Source: Paraburkholderia dilworthii
GTDB lineage: Bacteria; Pseudomonadota; Gammaproteobacteria; Burkholderiales; Burkholderiaceae
DNA length: 64,000 nt
Direction of reading: 5' to 3'
NCBI RefSeq assembly: GCF_000472525.1
Contig: NZ_AWZT01000033.1
Span: 1-64,000 of the forward strand
Shown: in pieces, positions 52,803 through 62,557 of the stretch
Position numbering within the stretch: position 1 is the stretch's first letter
Layout: each line of letters opens with the position of its first letter
The notes under the pieces: model-generated
Seen by the model: the letters and a program-made list of their open reading frames with translations, nothing else
Databases searched by the model: none
Told to the model about the DNA's origin: nothing
Made by a program: the position numbers and the translations under genes

Positions 52803-53771
52803 ATGTATATGCAAACCATCGATCACTTGCGGCGTGTCGCCAGCAAGTTGACGCGAGGCACCGTAGCGCTCGGTCTCGCGGGCGTGCTCGCGCTGGGCGC
52901 GCTCGCAGCCAATGACGCGCAAGCGAAGCGCGTCGGCGGGAGTCAAAACATCGGGCGCCAGTCGCAGATGGCGTCGCCGTCGGGCCCGGCACAACGAAGC
53001 CAGCAGGCCCAGCCGACGCAGCAGGCCGCGCAGGCGCCGGCCGCCACGCCGGCGCGCAACCGCTGGTTGGGTCCGCTGGCTGGCCTCGCCGCCGGCTTTG
53101 GTATCGCCGCGCTGCTGTCGTCGCTTGGCCTCGGCGCAGGGCTCGCGCAAATGCTGTCGAACGTGCTGCTGATCGGTCTCGTGGTCGTTGCCGGCGTGAT
53201 GCTGTTCCGGTTCATCGCCAATCGGCGTCGCCCGGATCTGGCTTATGGACACGGCGCCGCGAACCGGTCACAGACCAACGGCTCGCCGCTTCACAACCGG
53301 ACCGATCCTGCGCGGCAGGATACGAACTTTTTCGGCATGCAGCGTGCCGCGACGAACGCAGCCGGAGCAGCGGGCGCGGCAAAGATGCCGGTGCAACCGC
53401 TCGGGCTCGATCAGGCGGAGTTGGTGGCTTTGGCGAAAAACATGTTCATGCGTCTTCAAGGCGCGTGGGACCGCAACGAGCAAGGCGACCTGTTCGAACT
53501 GACCACGCCGGAGATGTTCGCGCAAATCAAGCGTGATCTGGAAAGCCGCGGCAGCGAGCCGAATCGTACAGAGGTGGCACAACTCAATGCGGAAGTGCTC
53601 GGCGTGGAAAGCAGCGCGGATGAAACGCTGGTCAGCGTGCGCTTTTACGGCCAGATGAGGGAAGACGGCGCACCGGCTGCTCAGCCGTTCCAGGAGGTAT
53701 GGAACATTGTGCGGGGCGCGCAAGGCGACAACGCATGGCGCCTGGCGGGCATCCAGCAGTTGGACCGCTAA
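52803..53771 (+). CDS. Tim44-like domain membrane protein
   Basis: A 322-residue protein. An N-terminal hydrophobic leader (about 18-38) is followed by a Gln/Pro/Ala-rich stretch and two membrane helices at about 90-140 (LAGLAAGFGIAALLSSLGLG; VLLIGLVVVAGVMLFRFIA). The C-terminal Tim44/MRPL45 fold runs from about 210 (LVALAKNMFMRLQGAWDRNEQGDLFELTTPEMFAQI). ATG 52803 follows GAGAGG. Bacterial Tim44-domain proteins are of uncertain role. Confidence 0.88.
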   Translation: MYMQTIDHLRRVASKLTRGTVALGLAGVLALGALAANDAQAKRVGGSQNIGRQSQMASPSGPAQRSQQAQPTQQAAQAPAATPARNRWLGPLAGLAAGFGIAALLSSLGLGAGLAQMLSNVLLIGLVVVAGVMLFRFIANRRRPDLAYGHGAANRSQTNGSPLHNRTDPARQDTNFFGMQRAATNAAGAAGAAKMPVQPLGLDQAELVALAKNMFMRLQGAWDRNEQGDLFELTTPEMFAQIKRDLESRGSEPNRTEVAQLNAEVLGVESSADETLVSVRFYGQMREDGAPAAQPFQEVWNIVRGAQGDNAWRLAGIQQLDR

Positions 53772-53864
53772 GGAAACGATCGCGCATTCCGGGGGCATGC
53801 ATCAATGGATGGATGCCCCATCCAGCAATCAGAAAGCAGTACAACGACTACGCGGTGTAGTCGT

Positions 53865-55730
53865 CTATCTGGATGCTGCCGAAGGCTTCTTCCACCATGT
53901 CGACAGCACCCATTCGTCGGCGGCGAAATAGAGCGGCAGCGTCGCCGGATATCCAAGGTCGCTGCGGTATGCGATGCGGTGACTCGCGGAATACCAGTGC
54001 GGAATCACGAAATAGCCGTTCATCAATACGCGGTCGAGCGCGCGTGTCGCGTCAGTCAGCTGCTCGCGCGTTTGGGCCGATATGACCCGTCGCAGGATGG
54101 CGTCGATAGCCGGCGACTTTACGCCGACGAGATTATCGGAGCCCTGCTGATCGGCGTAGCTGCTGCCGAAACGCGAAAGCTGTTCAGTGCCCGGCACCTG
54201 CACATCCGGCAAACGCACGGTCGTCATGTCGAAGTCGAACGCGTCGAGACGCTTTTGAACGAGAGCGAAATCGGCGGTGCGGAATTTCATCGTAATGCCA
54301 ACTTTCTGCAGATTGCGGCCAAACGCGGCAGCGACCGCCTCCATTGACGTGCCGCCACCCGAATCGTCGAGAAGCTCGAAGACGAACGGCTGGCCGTTCG
54401 CGTTGCGCAGCGCGCCGTCGCGATAAGTCCAGCCCGCCTGCGCGAGCAGTTCGCGCGCCTTGATCAGATCGGCGCGCAGCGAACCGGGCGGATCGGTGTC
54501 GGGCTGTCGCGGCATTTCGCCGAACACCGCTGGGTCTAGCTGTCCGCGCAGGGGTTCCAGAATCGCTAGTTCCCCTTCGCCCGGCTTGCCCTTCGCCTGC
54601 AAGTCGGTGTTCGAGAAGAAGCTGTCGGTGCGCTTGTACTGATTGAAAAAAAGCTGGCGGTTGAGCCACTCGAAGTCGAGCGCGAGATCGAGGGCCTGAC
54701 GTACCCGCACGTCGCGGAAAATCGGCCGCCGCAAGTTGATGAAGAAGCCTTGCATTCCCGCGCCGTTGTGGTGAGGAAACTCGCGCTTGATCAGCTCGCC
54801 GTTGTCGAAGCGCTTGCCGATATCGCGCCGCACCCAGCTATGCGCGACGTTCTCGACGAGTACGTCGTACTCCCCCGCCTTGAACGCTTCCAGCCGCGCA
54901 ACCGCGTCCGCATACAGCTTGTAGTCGATGCGCGCGAAGTTATGCGTGCCGACGCGCACGGGCAGCGACGCGCCCCAGTAGTTCGGGTTGCGTTTATAGC
55001 TGATGGTTCGCCCGTTGTCGTATTTGTCGATCAGATAGTCGCCGCTCGCGATCGGTTTCTCGAACGCGAGCTGGTCGAACGGAATGCGCGTGCCGTCCGG
55101 CCTCATGCCCCACTTGCGGGAAAACACCGGCATGCCGCCCGCGAGCAGCGGCATTTCCCGCGTCGCCACCTTGTACTCGAAACGGATCGTGAGCCGGTCG
55201 ACGACCACCGCTCGCGCAATCTGCCCGAAGTACACCGAGAACTGCGGCAGGGCCTGCGGACTCTTCAACGTGTCGAGCGAGAACTTGACGTCCTCGGCCG
55301 TGACCGCGTCGCCATTCGAAAAGCGCGCTTTCGGATTGATGTGGAAGGTTGTCGAGAGGCCATCTGGTGCTACATCGATGTCGTCGGCGAGCAGGCAATA
55401 CGCGCTCGCGACTTCGTCGGAACTGCCGGTCGTCAGGCTTTCGAACATCAGCCCGAGTCCGGGCGCGGGATTGCCGCGTAGCGTGAATGGATTGAATTTG
55501 TCGAAGCTAGTCAGGCGGTTCGGGTTGGCGAGGACAAGCGTGCCGTCGCGCGGCGCGTCAGGGTTGACGTAGTCGAAGTGTTTGAAATCCGCGGGGTACT
55601 TGGGCTCGCCATATTGCGCGATGGCGTAGACGGCGCACGCAGGATTAGCGAGCCACATGGCCGCTCCGCTCACCGCGAGCGCGAGCAGAAAGCGCCAGGT
55701 GCTGCGCGACCGGAGCCTCTTGTGAGTCAT
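53865..55730 (-). CDS. ABC transporter substrate-binding protein, YejA-like
   Basis: A 621-residue periplasmic binding protein. After a leader peptide (LLALAVSGAAMWLANPACAVYA) comes AIAQYGEPKYPADFKHFDYVNPDAPRDG, typical of YejA (microcin C/peptide uptake), then KPIASGDYLIDKYDNGRTISYKRNPNYWG and FFINLRRPIFRDVRVRQALDLALDFEW. ATG 55730 follows AAGGGGG. No yejBEF genes follow in the window, so either the permease is elsewhere or this is a stand-alone receptor. Confidence 0.88.
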   Translation of the reverse strand: MTHKRLRSRSTWRFLLALAVSGAAMWLANPACAVYAIAQYGEPKYPADFKHFDYVNPDAPRDGTLVLANPNRLTSFDKFNPFTLRGNPAPGLGLMFESLTTGSSDEVASAYCLLADDIDVAPDGLSTTFHINPKARFSNGDAVTAEDVKFSLDTLKSPQALPQFSVYFGQIARAVVVDRLTIRFEYKVATREMPLLAGGMPVFSRKWGMRPDGTRIPFDQLAFEKPIASGDYLIDKYDNGRTISYKRNPNYWGASLPVRVGTHNFARIDYKLYADAVARLEAFKAGEYDVLVENVAHSWVRRDIGKRFDNGELIKREFPHHNGAGMQGFFINLRRPIFRDVRVRQALDLALDFEWLNRQLFFNQYKRTDSFFSNTDLQAKGKPGEGELAILEPLRGQLDPAVFGEMPRQPDTDPPGSLRADLIKARELLAQAGWTYRDGALRNANGQPFVFELLDDSGGGTSMEAVAAAFGRNLQKVGITMKFRTADFALVQKRLDAFDFDMTTVRLPDVQVPGTEQLSRFGSSYADQQGSDNLVGVKSPAIDAILRRVISAQTREQLTDATRALDRVLMNGYFVIPHWYSASHRIAYRSDLGYPATLPLYFAADEWVLSTWWKKPSAASR

Positions 55731-56067
55731 AAACCCCCTTGGCGCAATGCACAGATGAACGTGGGTTTTGACCGGCTCGCGCCGTCGGCGTTTCATCGCG
55801 CGAGTTGCCGAAGCAGCGCGGGCAGCGTGTTTGTCAGACCGTTGCGTTGCCAAAAATACTGACCGGAATTGCGCGTTCGTTCGTTTTGCCGGCGGGGCAA
55901 ACGAATCGGCGCGTACGGGAGAGCGCTTTCAACCGGGTTACCGTAATCGCGCGCAGCGGCGGCGACACGACCGCCGTGCGCGGCTCCGTTGGCGGATGTA
56001 CAAGCTCGGCGGAATCGTTGCGGCGCACGGATTGCTGGAATGAGCGTATGTCGTCAAGGAACCTGCT

Positions 56068-57114
56068 ATGGATCACACCAGGGATATCGTTGTTGTCGCC
56101 GCATCCGCCGGCGGACTGGCCGCTTTGAGGACGCTACTCGGTGCTCTGCCGGGCGACTTTCCAGGCACCATCCTGATCGCCATGCACACGGGCGCGTTTC
56201 CGAGCGTGCTGCCGGATTTGCTGGGATACGTTTCCCGACTGCCGGTGGCGCATGCGCATGACGGCGAGCCGTTGCGCCGTTCGGTCGTCTATGTCGCCCC
56301 GCCGGACCGCCATATGCTAGTGCACGACGACCGCTTGCGCTTGTCGCGCGGTCCCAGGGAAAACTTTGCGCGGCCTGCCGCCGACCCGCTGTTTCGCTCC
56401 GCCGCCGTCTTTTACGGGCGACGCGTAATCGGCGTGGTGCTGACCGGTCATCTCGACGACGGCGCCGCCGGTCTGCGCGCGGTTCACGCGTGCGGCGGCT
56501 ACTCTATCGTGCAGGATCCCGCCGACTGCGTCGCGTCCGGCATGCCGAGAAGTGCATTGCCGGCAGTTGTCGCGGACGTGGTGGCGCCCGTCAGCGAAAT
56601 CGGCGGCGCTATTGTCAATGCGCTGACGATCACCGGTGTGCCGAAGGAGGTCGAGATGAGTGTTCGCAAGCAGGCCGAAATCGAGACGCGGATCGCGCGA
56701 ACGGGGCGCTCTTCCGTCAAGGATCTGGAGCAACTGGGTCAACACAGCAGTCTGACGTGCCCCGAATGCGGCGGTGTCGTGTGGCGCGTCGGCGAAGGCC
56801 AGCCGCTGCGCTACCGCTGCCATACGGGCCACGCATTCTCCGCTGCGTCGCTCAATCACAGGCAGAGCGAAAGCACGGAAGAAGCGCTGTGGTCCGCCGT
56901 CCGCCGGCTCGATGAAGAGCTGATTCTCGCCAAGCAGCAATTGCGGTTCATCCCTACAGACGAAAAAGAAAACATCGAGAAAGTACGGCAGCGGATTGCC
57001 CGTCTTCAACAGGCGTCGACAGCAACTCAAAACATTCTTCTCGACAGGGAGGAGAACAGGACGCCAGGCCCGCAGCACTTCGAAAAGCAGTCCGAAGAAG
57101 CCTCGCGTGGCTGA
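56068..57114 (+). CDS. stand-alone CheB-type protein-glutamate methylesterase
   Basis: A 348-residue protein with a CheB catalytic domain but no receiver. The catalytic triad appears as S13 (VVAASAGG), H40 (IAMHTG) and Asp130 or Asp131 in LTGHLDDGAAG. The C-terminal part has a zinc-ribbon-like set (CPECGG...RCHTGHAF) followed by a coiled helix. Such CheB proteins often work in chemosensory-like pathways with histidine kinases; a hybrid kinase is encoded convergently next door. Lack of a receiver means phosphorylation control is not expected. Confidence 0.88.
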   Translation: MDHTRDIVVVAASAGGLAALRTLLGALPGDFPGTILIAMHTGAFPSVLPDLLGYVSRLPVAHAHDGEPLRRSVVYVAPPDRHMLVHDDRLRLSRGPRENFARPAADPLFRSAAVFYGRRVIGVVLTGHLDDGAAGLRAVHACGGYSIVQDPADCVASGMPRSALPAVVADVVAPVSEIGGAIVNALTITGVPKEVEMSVRKQAEIETRIARTGRSSVKDLEQLGQHSSLTCPECGGVVWRVGEGQPLRYRCHTGHAFSAASLNHRQSESTEEALWSAVRRLDEELILAKQQLRFIPTDEKENIEKVRQRIARLQQASTATQNILLDREENRTPGPQHFEKQSEEASRG

Positions 57115-57335
57115 CATCGCGCCGGTTAGCCCGCGTTCTGGAGCGAGCGGATCTGCCGGCCATCTGCAGCGCTGGCTGATGCATCCGTAAGAGTTCAGTC
57201 CGCGCACGGCCATGCCGGACCTCGGGCTGATTGCGAATCAGGCGAGAGACATCGCCGCCTACCTGTACTTGCACTGACAGCGGCACGCGTCATTGCCAAT
57301 GCTTCGGCATGAAAGACGTCGAGCGCCTTCGCACT

Positions 57336-60131
57336 TCATTCCCCCTGCGGCGACGCGGCGGCCGGCGACAGTTCCGCGAGCAGCGACATCAGGTATTCGA
57401 TGTCCACCGGCTTGACGAGATGATGGTCGAAACCCGCGGCCTGCACGCGCAAATGATCGTCCGCCTGGCCGTAACCCGTTACCGCGATCAATACCGGCCG
57501 CACCTCGCCCTTCAGGCGAATCAGCCTGGCAAGCTCGTAGCCGTCCGTATCGGGCAGGCCGATGTCGAGCAGTGCCGCATCGACGGGTTGGGCCTCGGCT
57601 TTCGCGAGCGCGTCGTCGGCGCAGTATGCAACGTTGACGCAATAGCCCTCGCTTTCGCAAAGCAGCGCGAGCGAGTCGGCGGCGTCCTTATTGTCGTCGA
57701 CGATCAGCACATGCAGCGAAGCGCGCTCAGCGTGCGACTGTCCCGCGTCCGACGGCTCTTCGTGCAACGGCGCGACAATTTCGGGTGCGTGAGAGAGCGG
57801 CAGCCTGATCGACACTGTCGCGCCGCGGCCGGGTCCGGGACTCGCGATGTCGATCGAGCCGCCGTGCAATTCAACGAGCTTCTTCACGAGCGACAAGCCA
57901 ATGCCGAGGCCGCCATGCGCCCGGTCGAGCGTGCGCTCGCCCTGTGCGAACAGATCGAAGATATGCGGCAGAAGATCGGGCGAGATGCCGCTGCCGTTGT
58001 CTTCGATGGTGACGGTCGCGAAGCGCTCGTCGGCGAGCGCGGTCACGCACACGTTGCCGCCGGGGTCCGTGTACTTGCACGCGTTGTTCAGCACGTTGAC
58101 GAGAATCTGCGACAGGCGCAGCGGGTCCGCGTGCAGCCAGACGGGCGTGGGCGGCAGCCGCACAGTGAGATGCTGGCCGCGCGAGCTCGCCATCGACGAT
58201 ACCGTTTCGAGCGCGCCGTAAATCGCGGTGCCGAGCAGAAGCGGCTCGCGTCGAAGCACGATGCGGCCGTGGGTGATCCGCGACACTTCGAGCAGATCGT
58301 CGACGAGTTGCGCCATGTGATCGACCTGCCGGCTCAGCATGCCGACCAGTTCGCCGGCCTTCATGCCGGCTTCTTTCTCGCGGCGCAGTAAGGTAATGGC
58401 ATTGCGCATCGGCGCGAGCGGGTTGCGCAGTTCGTGCGCGAGCATCGCGAGGAATTCGTCCTTGCGGCGGTCGGTTTCGCGCAATGCGAGTTCCAGCGTC
58501 TTGCGCTGCGTGACATCCACCGCGCTTGCAATTACGCGCCACGGCCTGCCGTCGGCGTCGCGCTGCAACACAGCCTGGCTTTGCAGCCAGCTTTCCCTGT
58601 TACCCAGCACGATGCGAAATTCCAGCGGCTTGTCGAATTCGCCCGTGAGCGCGACGCGGCGCATCGCTGCGTCCACCGACGCGCGGTCTTCCGCGTGCAC
58701 GCGATGAAGCGCCGCGTCGTACGTGAGCGCGGTCGGCGCGGCTTGCACACCGGGCACGGTATCGACGCTGTCCCAGCAGACCGTCCACGAATCGAGCGAC
58801 AGATAACCGATGGTCATTCTGGCGGCGCGCATGGCCACCTGTAGCCGCAAATTGCGTTCTTCGAGCGCGGCCGCGGCGGCCCGCTCATCCGTGACGTCCG
58901 TCGCCATGCAGAACCATTCGCGCAATGTGCCGTCGTCGTCGCGCAAAGGCGCGGCTCGCGCGACCATAGTCCGCCAGCTGCCGTCGCGCCTGCGCAGCCG
59001 GAAAGTCATCGAGCCCGGCGTCTCTGCCTTGATTATCTGCGACCACTTTTCGTGTGCGCTTTCCTGGTCGTCTGGATGAACGAGGTCGAGCCATTCGCAG
59101 CCTGCGTTGAGGCGGTCCTGCGGAGCGAAAGACTGCCAGTTTCCTAACTGGTTCGTGTGACCCGCGGCGTCTGCTATCCACGTCAGTTCCGAACTGACTT
59201 CGACGAGCGCGCGATAGCGCTGTTCGCTGCGTTCGCGTTCGGTTTGCGCGTCGTGCTGTTCGGTAATGTCGTACGTCACGCCGTAGACGCGTTCGATTTC
59301 CGAGCCGCTTCCGCAGTCGGTTTCGCCACGGGTTCGAAGCCACAAGCGCTGACCGTTGCCGAGCTCGATAGGAAAGTCCAGTTCGAACGGCACGCATTCG
59401 TGCAAGCGGCCGGTTAGCTCGCGCGCGAACCAGGCGCGGTGGCTTTCGGGGATTCTGTCGAACAACCATTGCAGCGGCACTTCGGCCTGCTGCGGATCGA
59501 GGCCGTAAATCTGCGCGAGTTGAGCACTGATCCGCGCGGTGCGGCTGCCCATGTCCCATTCCCATGCGCCGACGCGCGCCGCATCGAGCGCGAAGCGCAG
59601 CCGCCGTTCGCCGATCTCGTAGGTTTCGCCGGCCTTCACGAAGTCGTCGATGTCCATTGCGATGCCGCATGCGCCGCAGACGACGCGCGCGTCGTCGAAG
59701 GTCGGCTGTATGCGCAATTTGTGCCAGCGGTATGTGCCGTCAAAACGTTTCAGGCGCGCATTGACCTTCGCGCTTTCGCCGGCGGTGAGCGCGCTGCGCC
59801 ATGCGTCGAGCACATTCTTGACGTCGCATTCGAAGACGAACTGGTCCCAGTGCAGCGTCGTGTTGGGCGCAAAGGGATTGCCGAGGTAATTGCGGCACGC
59901 GACGTTGGTATACGTGACGATTCCGCGCGCTTCCGCCGTCCACACAAGCGCCGGAACCTGATCGGCAATATCGTTGTTGCTCATTGCGTTATCAATCGCA
60001 CTGTTCGTACTGCTTCCAGGAGGACCTCTGCTCGGGTCGTAAGCGAAACAAGGCGCCGCGCCACTCACGCGGTGGCCAATTCCGCAGACGTTTCGGCACA
60101 ATACGTGGATATCCCGCTCATCTCTGCTCAT
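57336..60131 (-). CDS. PAS-domain hybrid sensor histidine kinase
   Basis: About 931 residues from ATG 60131 (AGGAG upstream); ATG 59984 is the alternative and begins nearer the first PAS domain. Several PAS/PAC modules follow (VPALVWTAEARGIVTYTN; FRLRRRDGSWRTMVARAAPLRDDDG; FRIVLGNRESWLQSQAVLQRD). The dimerisation helix has phospho-His566 in MLAHELRNPLAP, then an ATPase domain (NNACKYTDPGG; DNGSGI; GGLGIGLSLVKKL) and a receiver with D856 (LLDIGLPDTDG). No membrane segment is seen, so it senses a cytoplasmic signal. No output regulator is adjacent. Confidence 0.9.
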   Translation of the reverse strand: MSRDERDIHVLCRNVCGIGHRVSGAAPCFAYDPSRGPPGSSTNSAIDNAMSNNDIADQVPALVWTAEARGIVTYTNVACRNYLGNPFAPNTTLHWDQFVFECDVKNVLDAWRSALTAGESAKVNARLKRFDGTYRWHKLRIQPTFDDARVVCGACGIAMDIDDFVKAGETYEIGERRLRFALDAARVGAWEWDMGSRTARISAQLAQIYGLDPQQAEVPLQWLFDRIPESHRAWFARELTGRLHECVPFELDFPIELGNGQRLWLRTRGETDCGSGSEIERVYGVTYDITEQHDAQTERERSEQRYRALVEVSSELTWIADAAGHTNQLGNWQSFAPQDRLNAGCEWLDLVHPDDQESAHEKWSQIIKAETPGSMTFRLRRRDGSWRTMVARAAPLRDDDGTLREWFCMATDVTDERAAAAALEERNLRLQVAMRAARMTIGYLSLDSWTVCWDSVDTVPGVQAAPTALTYDAALHRVHAEDRASVDAAMRRVALTGEFDKPLEFRIVLGNRESWLQSQAVLQRDADGRPWRVIASAVDVTQRKTLELALRETDRRKDEFLAMLAHELRNPLAPMRNAITLLRREKEAGMKAGELVGMLSRQVDHMAQLVDDLLEVSRITHGRIVLRREPLLLGTAIYGALETVSSMASSRGQHLTVRLPPTPVWLHADPLRLSQILVNVLNNACKYTDPGGNVCVTALADERFATVTIEDNGSGISPDLLPHIFDLFAQGERTLDRAHGGLGIGLSLVKKLVELHGGSIDIASPGPGRGATVSIRLPLSHAPEIVAPLHEEPSDAGQSHAERASLHVLIVDDNKDAADSLALLCESEGYCVNVAYCADDALAKAEAQPVDAALLDIGLPDTDGYELARLIRLKGEVRPVLIAVTGYGQADDHLRVQAAGFDHHLVKPVDIEYLMSLLAELSPAAASPQGE

Positions 60132-60243
60132 TGTGCTCCTGAAACGGGCTGCAATAATACGGGCGTGCGTGCAGCACGACTGACGCGCCATAACCGCATC
60201 GCATCGAAGAATGCGACGCCCATTGTGGGGGATAGGAGACGTG

Positions 60244-62508
60244 ATGAACAAGCTTCCGCCGGCATCGTATGAGCAGGGAAAATTACGTCGGCGGGGGGCG
60301 AGCATGACGCTTCTGCCGCTTACCGCGGCTCTGTTGTGCTGCGTCGCTTCAGTCGATGCGCGCGCCGCGGGCGCGCTGCCCGCAGGCGGACGCTTCGTCG
60401 GCGGAAACGGCTCGATCAGCGGCAACGGCACGACGTTGACGGTAAATCAGGGCTCGGGGCGCGGCGTCGTCGACTGGAACAGCTTTTCAATCGGCAACGG
60501 CAACCATGTGGTGTTCGCCAACGGTAACGGCGCGACGCTCAACCGTGTCACCGGCGGCTCGCCGTCGGCCATTCTCGGTACGCTGACGGCAAGCGGCAGC
60601 GTCTACCTGATCAATCCGCAAGGCATTGTCGTGGGACCGAGGGGCGTCATCTCGACGAACGGACGCTTCGTCGCGTCGACGCTCGACGCCGTCGACACCA
60701 GCGCTTTCATGAACGGGCAACCGTTGACGCTCTCGGGCAATTCGGGTGCGAGCATCATCAACATGGGCACGATTGCATCGGGCACCGGCGACGTGTTCCT
60801 CATCGCGCGGCAACAGGTGGACAACGCCGGCACCATTAGCGCGCCGAACGGCACCGTCGAACTCGCGGTCGCCCAGCAGGTGTTGCTGCAGGATTCGTCG
60901 TCGGGCAGACAGGTGTTCGTGCAGCCGGGCCAGCAGGGCGCGGGCGGCACCATCGTGAATCGCGGCTTGATCCAGGCGGCGCAGATCAGCCTGCAATCCG
61001 TCGACGGGAACATCTACGCGCTCGCCGGCAACCACGAAGCGATCCGCGCGACCGCCACGGCCACGCGCGACGGACACGTGTGGCTCGTTGCGGGACATGG
61101 CATGTTGCAGCCGGGTGGCCAGATCGAGGCGGCCGGCGGCACCGTCGACATGAGCGCGGACACGCTGGCGTTTCCCGCCGGCGGCACGACGGTGCGGGCC
61201 AATCAATGGAACATCGCGACACCTGCATTCACCATCGGCGACAATGCGGCGCTCGCGCTCTCCGGGAGCCTCGGCACCGGCACCTCGGTCAACATACAGA
61301 CGACCGGCGCGAACGGCAGCACCGGCGACCTCGACGTTAACTCGGCAATCGGCTGGCAGGGCAACGCGTCGTTGACGCTTGCGGCGTATCGCAACGTGAC
61401 GGTTGCGCAAGGTGCAACCATCGGCAATCAGGGTGGCGGCAGTCTCACGTTACGCGCCGATGCCGCGAGCATCGACAACGGCGGCGGCGTCGCGAATCGC
61501 GGCGTGATCGACTGGTCGCGCAGCACGGGCCTCGTGAATGCGCTGTACGACATGAACGGCACATACAGCGCCGGCACGTTGCTAGGCAATCCGGCATGGA
61601 CTGCCGCGGCCGGCAGCGGTCAGATCACGCAGATCACCGCCTACAAGCAGATCAACAACGTGACCGACCTGCAAAACATTTCGCAGGACCTCGCGGGCAA
61701 CTATGCGCTCGGCACCGACATCGACGCTACAGGCTATACGTTGGCGCCTATCGGCGACCAAACGACGCCCTTCACCGGCCAGTTCGACGGCATGTGGCAC
61801 AACGTGCGCAATGCGAAGTTCGTGATCAGCGACTTCACCAAGGATCATTCGTCGGGACTCTTTGGCGTCGTCGGGCAAGCCGGCGTGCTGCGCGATGTCG
61901 GCGTGGAAGACAGCTCGGTGAACACCAGCAACATCGGCAGCGGCCTTCTCGCAGGCGTGAATGAAGGCGTCATCGCGAACGCGCACTCGACCGGCGTGGC
62001 CGCGGAGTTCTTCCAGGACGGCACCCCGTTCGGCGGTCTTGTGGGTCGTAACGACGGCACCGTCGAACGGTCGTGGAGTAGCGCCGCGATCTCGGGCTCG
62101 GGCACGAACGGTGGGCTCGTCGGCTACAACCTGGGTTCGATCGTAGAGTCGTATGCGACCGGCAGCGTCAGTCCGATTTATTCGACGGGGTATGGCGGCG
62201 GGCTTGTGGGTATCAACGATGGAACCGTCACGCAGTCGTTCGCGACGGGCGCGGTGCAAACGCGAAGCATGCCGACACATGGCGTGATTGCGTTCGGGTC
62301 GGGCACGCTCGCACCGGACGTCTACTGGAACAAGGAGACGACAGGGCAGGCCGTGAGCGGTGGCAGCCTGCCGCCGTCGAACGGCCTCACTACCGCACAA
62401 ATGAGCGATCCCGCGAGCTTCGCGGGCTATGACTTCGGGCCGACCGGCGTGTGGGCGATGCCGTCCGGCGCGACGCATCCTGTGTTGCGCTCGCAGCTTG
62501 CGCACTGA
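60244..62508 (+). CDS. two-partner secretion exoprotein, haemagglutinin-like with GLUG repeats
   Basis: A 754-residue secreted protein. A long signal region (to about residue 44) precedes the TPS secretion domain (GNGSISGNGTTLTVNQGSGRGVVDWNSFSIG; SVYLINPQGIVVGP; GRFVASTLD), then beta-helix repeats, and GLUG repeats at about 597-660 (GGLVGRNDGTVERSWSS; GGLVGYNLGSIVESYATGS; GGGLVGINDGTVTQSFATG). GLUG repeats occur in peptidase-like and adhesin exoproteins. At 754 residues it is short for a haemagglutinin. ATG 60244 is five bases from AGGAG. The next gene encodes its transporter. Confidence 0.9.
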   Translation: MNKLPPASYEQGKLRRRGASMTLLPLTAALLCCVASVDARAAGALPAGGRFVGGNGSISGNGTTLTVNQGSGRGVVDWNSFSIGNGNHVVFANGNGATLNRVTGGSPSAILGTLTASGSVYLINPQGIVVGPRGVISTNGRFVASTLDAVDTSAFMNGQPLTLSGNSGASIINMGTIASGTGDVFLIARQQVDNAGTISAPNGTVELAVAQQVLLQDSSSGRQVFVQPGQQGAGGTIVNRGLIQAAQISLQSVDGNIYALAGNHEAIRATATATRDGHVWLVAGHGMLQPGGQIEAAGGTVDMSADTLAFPAGGTTVRANQWNIATPAFTIGDNAALALSGSLGTGTSVNIQTTGANGSTGDLDVNSAIGWQGNASLTLAAYRNVTVAQGATIGNQGGGSLTLRADAASIDNGGGVANRGVIDWSRSTGLVNALYDMNGTYSAGTLLGNPAWTAAAGSGQITQITAYKQINNVTDLQNISQDLAGNYALGTDIDATGYTLAPIGDQTTPFTGQFDGMWHNVRNAKFVISDFTKDHSSGLFGVVGQAGVLRDVGVEDSSVNTSNIGSGLLAGVNEGVIANAHSTGVAAEFFQDGTPFGGLVGRNDGTVERSWSSAAISGSGTNGGLVGYNLGSIVESYATGSVSPIYSTGYGGGLVGINDGTVTQSFATGAVQTRSMPTHGVIAFGSGTLAPDVYWNKETTGQAVSGGSLPPSNGLTTAQMSDPASFAGYDFGPTGVWAMPSGATHPVLRSQLAH

Positions 62509-62557
62509 GCGGCGCACTGAGCGGCGCACTTCATTCGCGGATGAACCTCCGCGAATG
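62506..62557 (+). promoter_or_regulatory. tandem 12-bp repeat and hairpin over the transporter start
   Basis: TGAGCGGCGCAC occurs twice in tandem from 62506; the first copy contains the exoprotein stop. Then CATTCGCGGA-N6-TCCGCGAATG (62532-62557) forms a perfect 10-bp stem whose last three bases are the proposed ATG of the transporter. No ribosome site is visible outside the stem. Confidence 0.7.

Noticed and set aside
53788-53822. GGGGCAT/ATGCCCC inverted repeat between convergent genes as a terminator
   Set aside because: Long loop and no U-run on either side.
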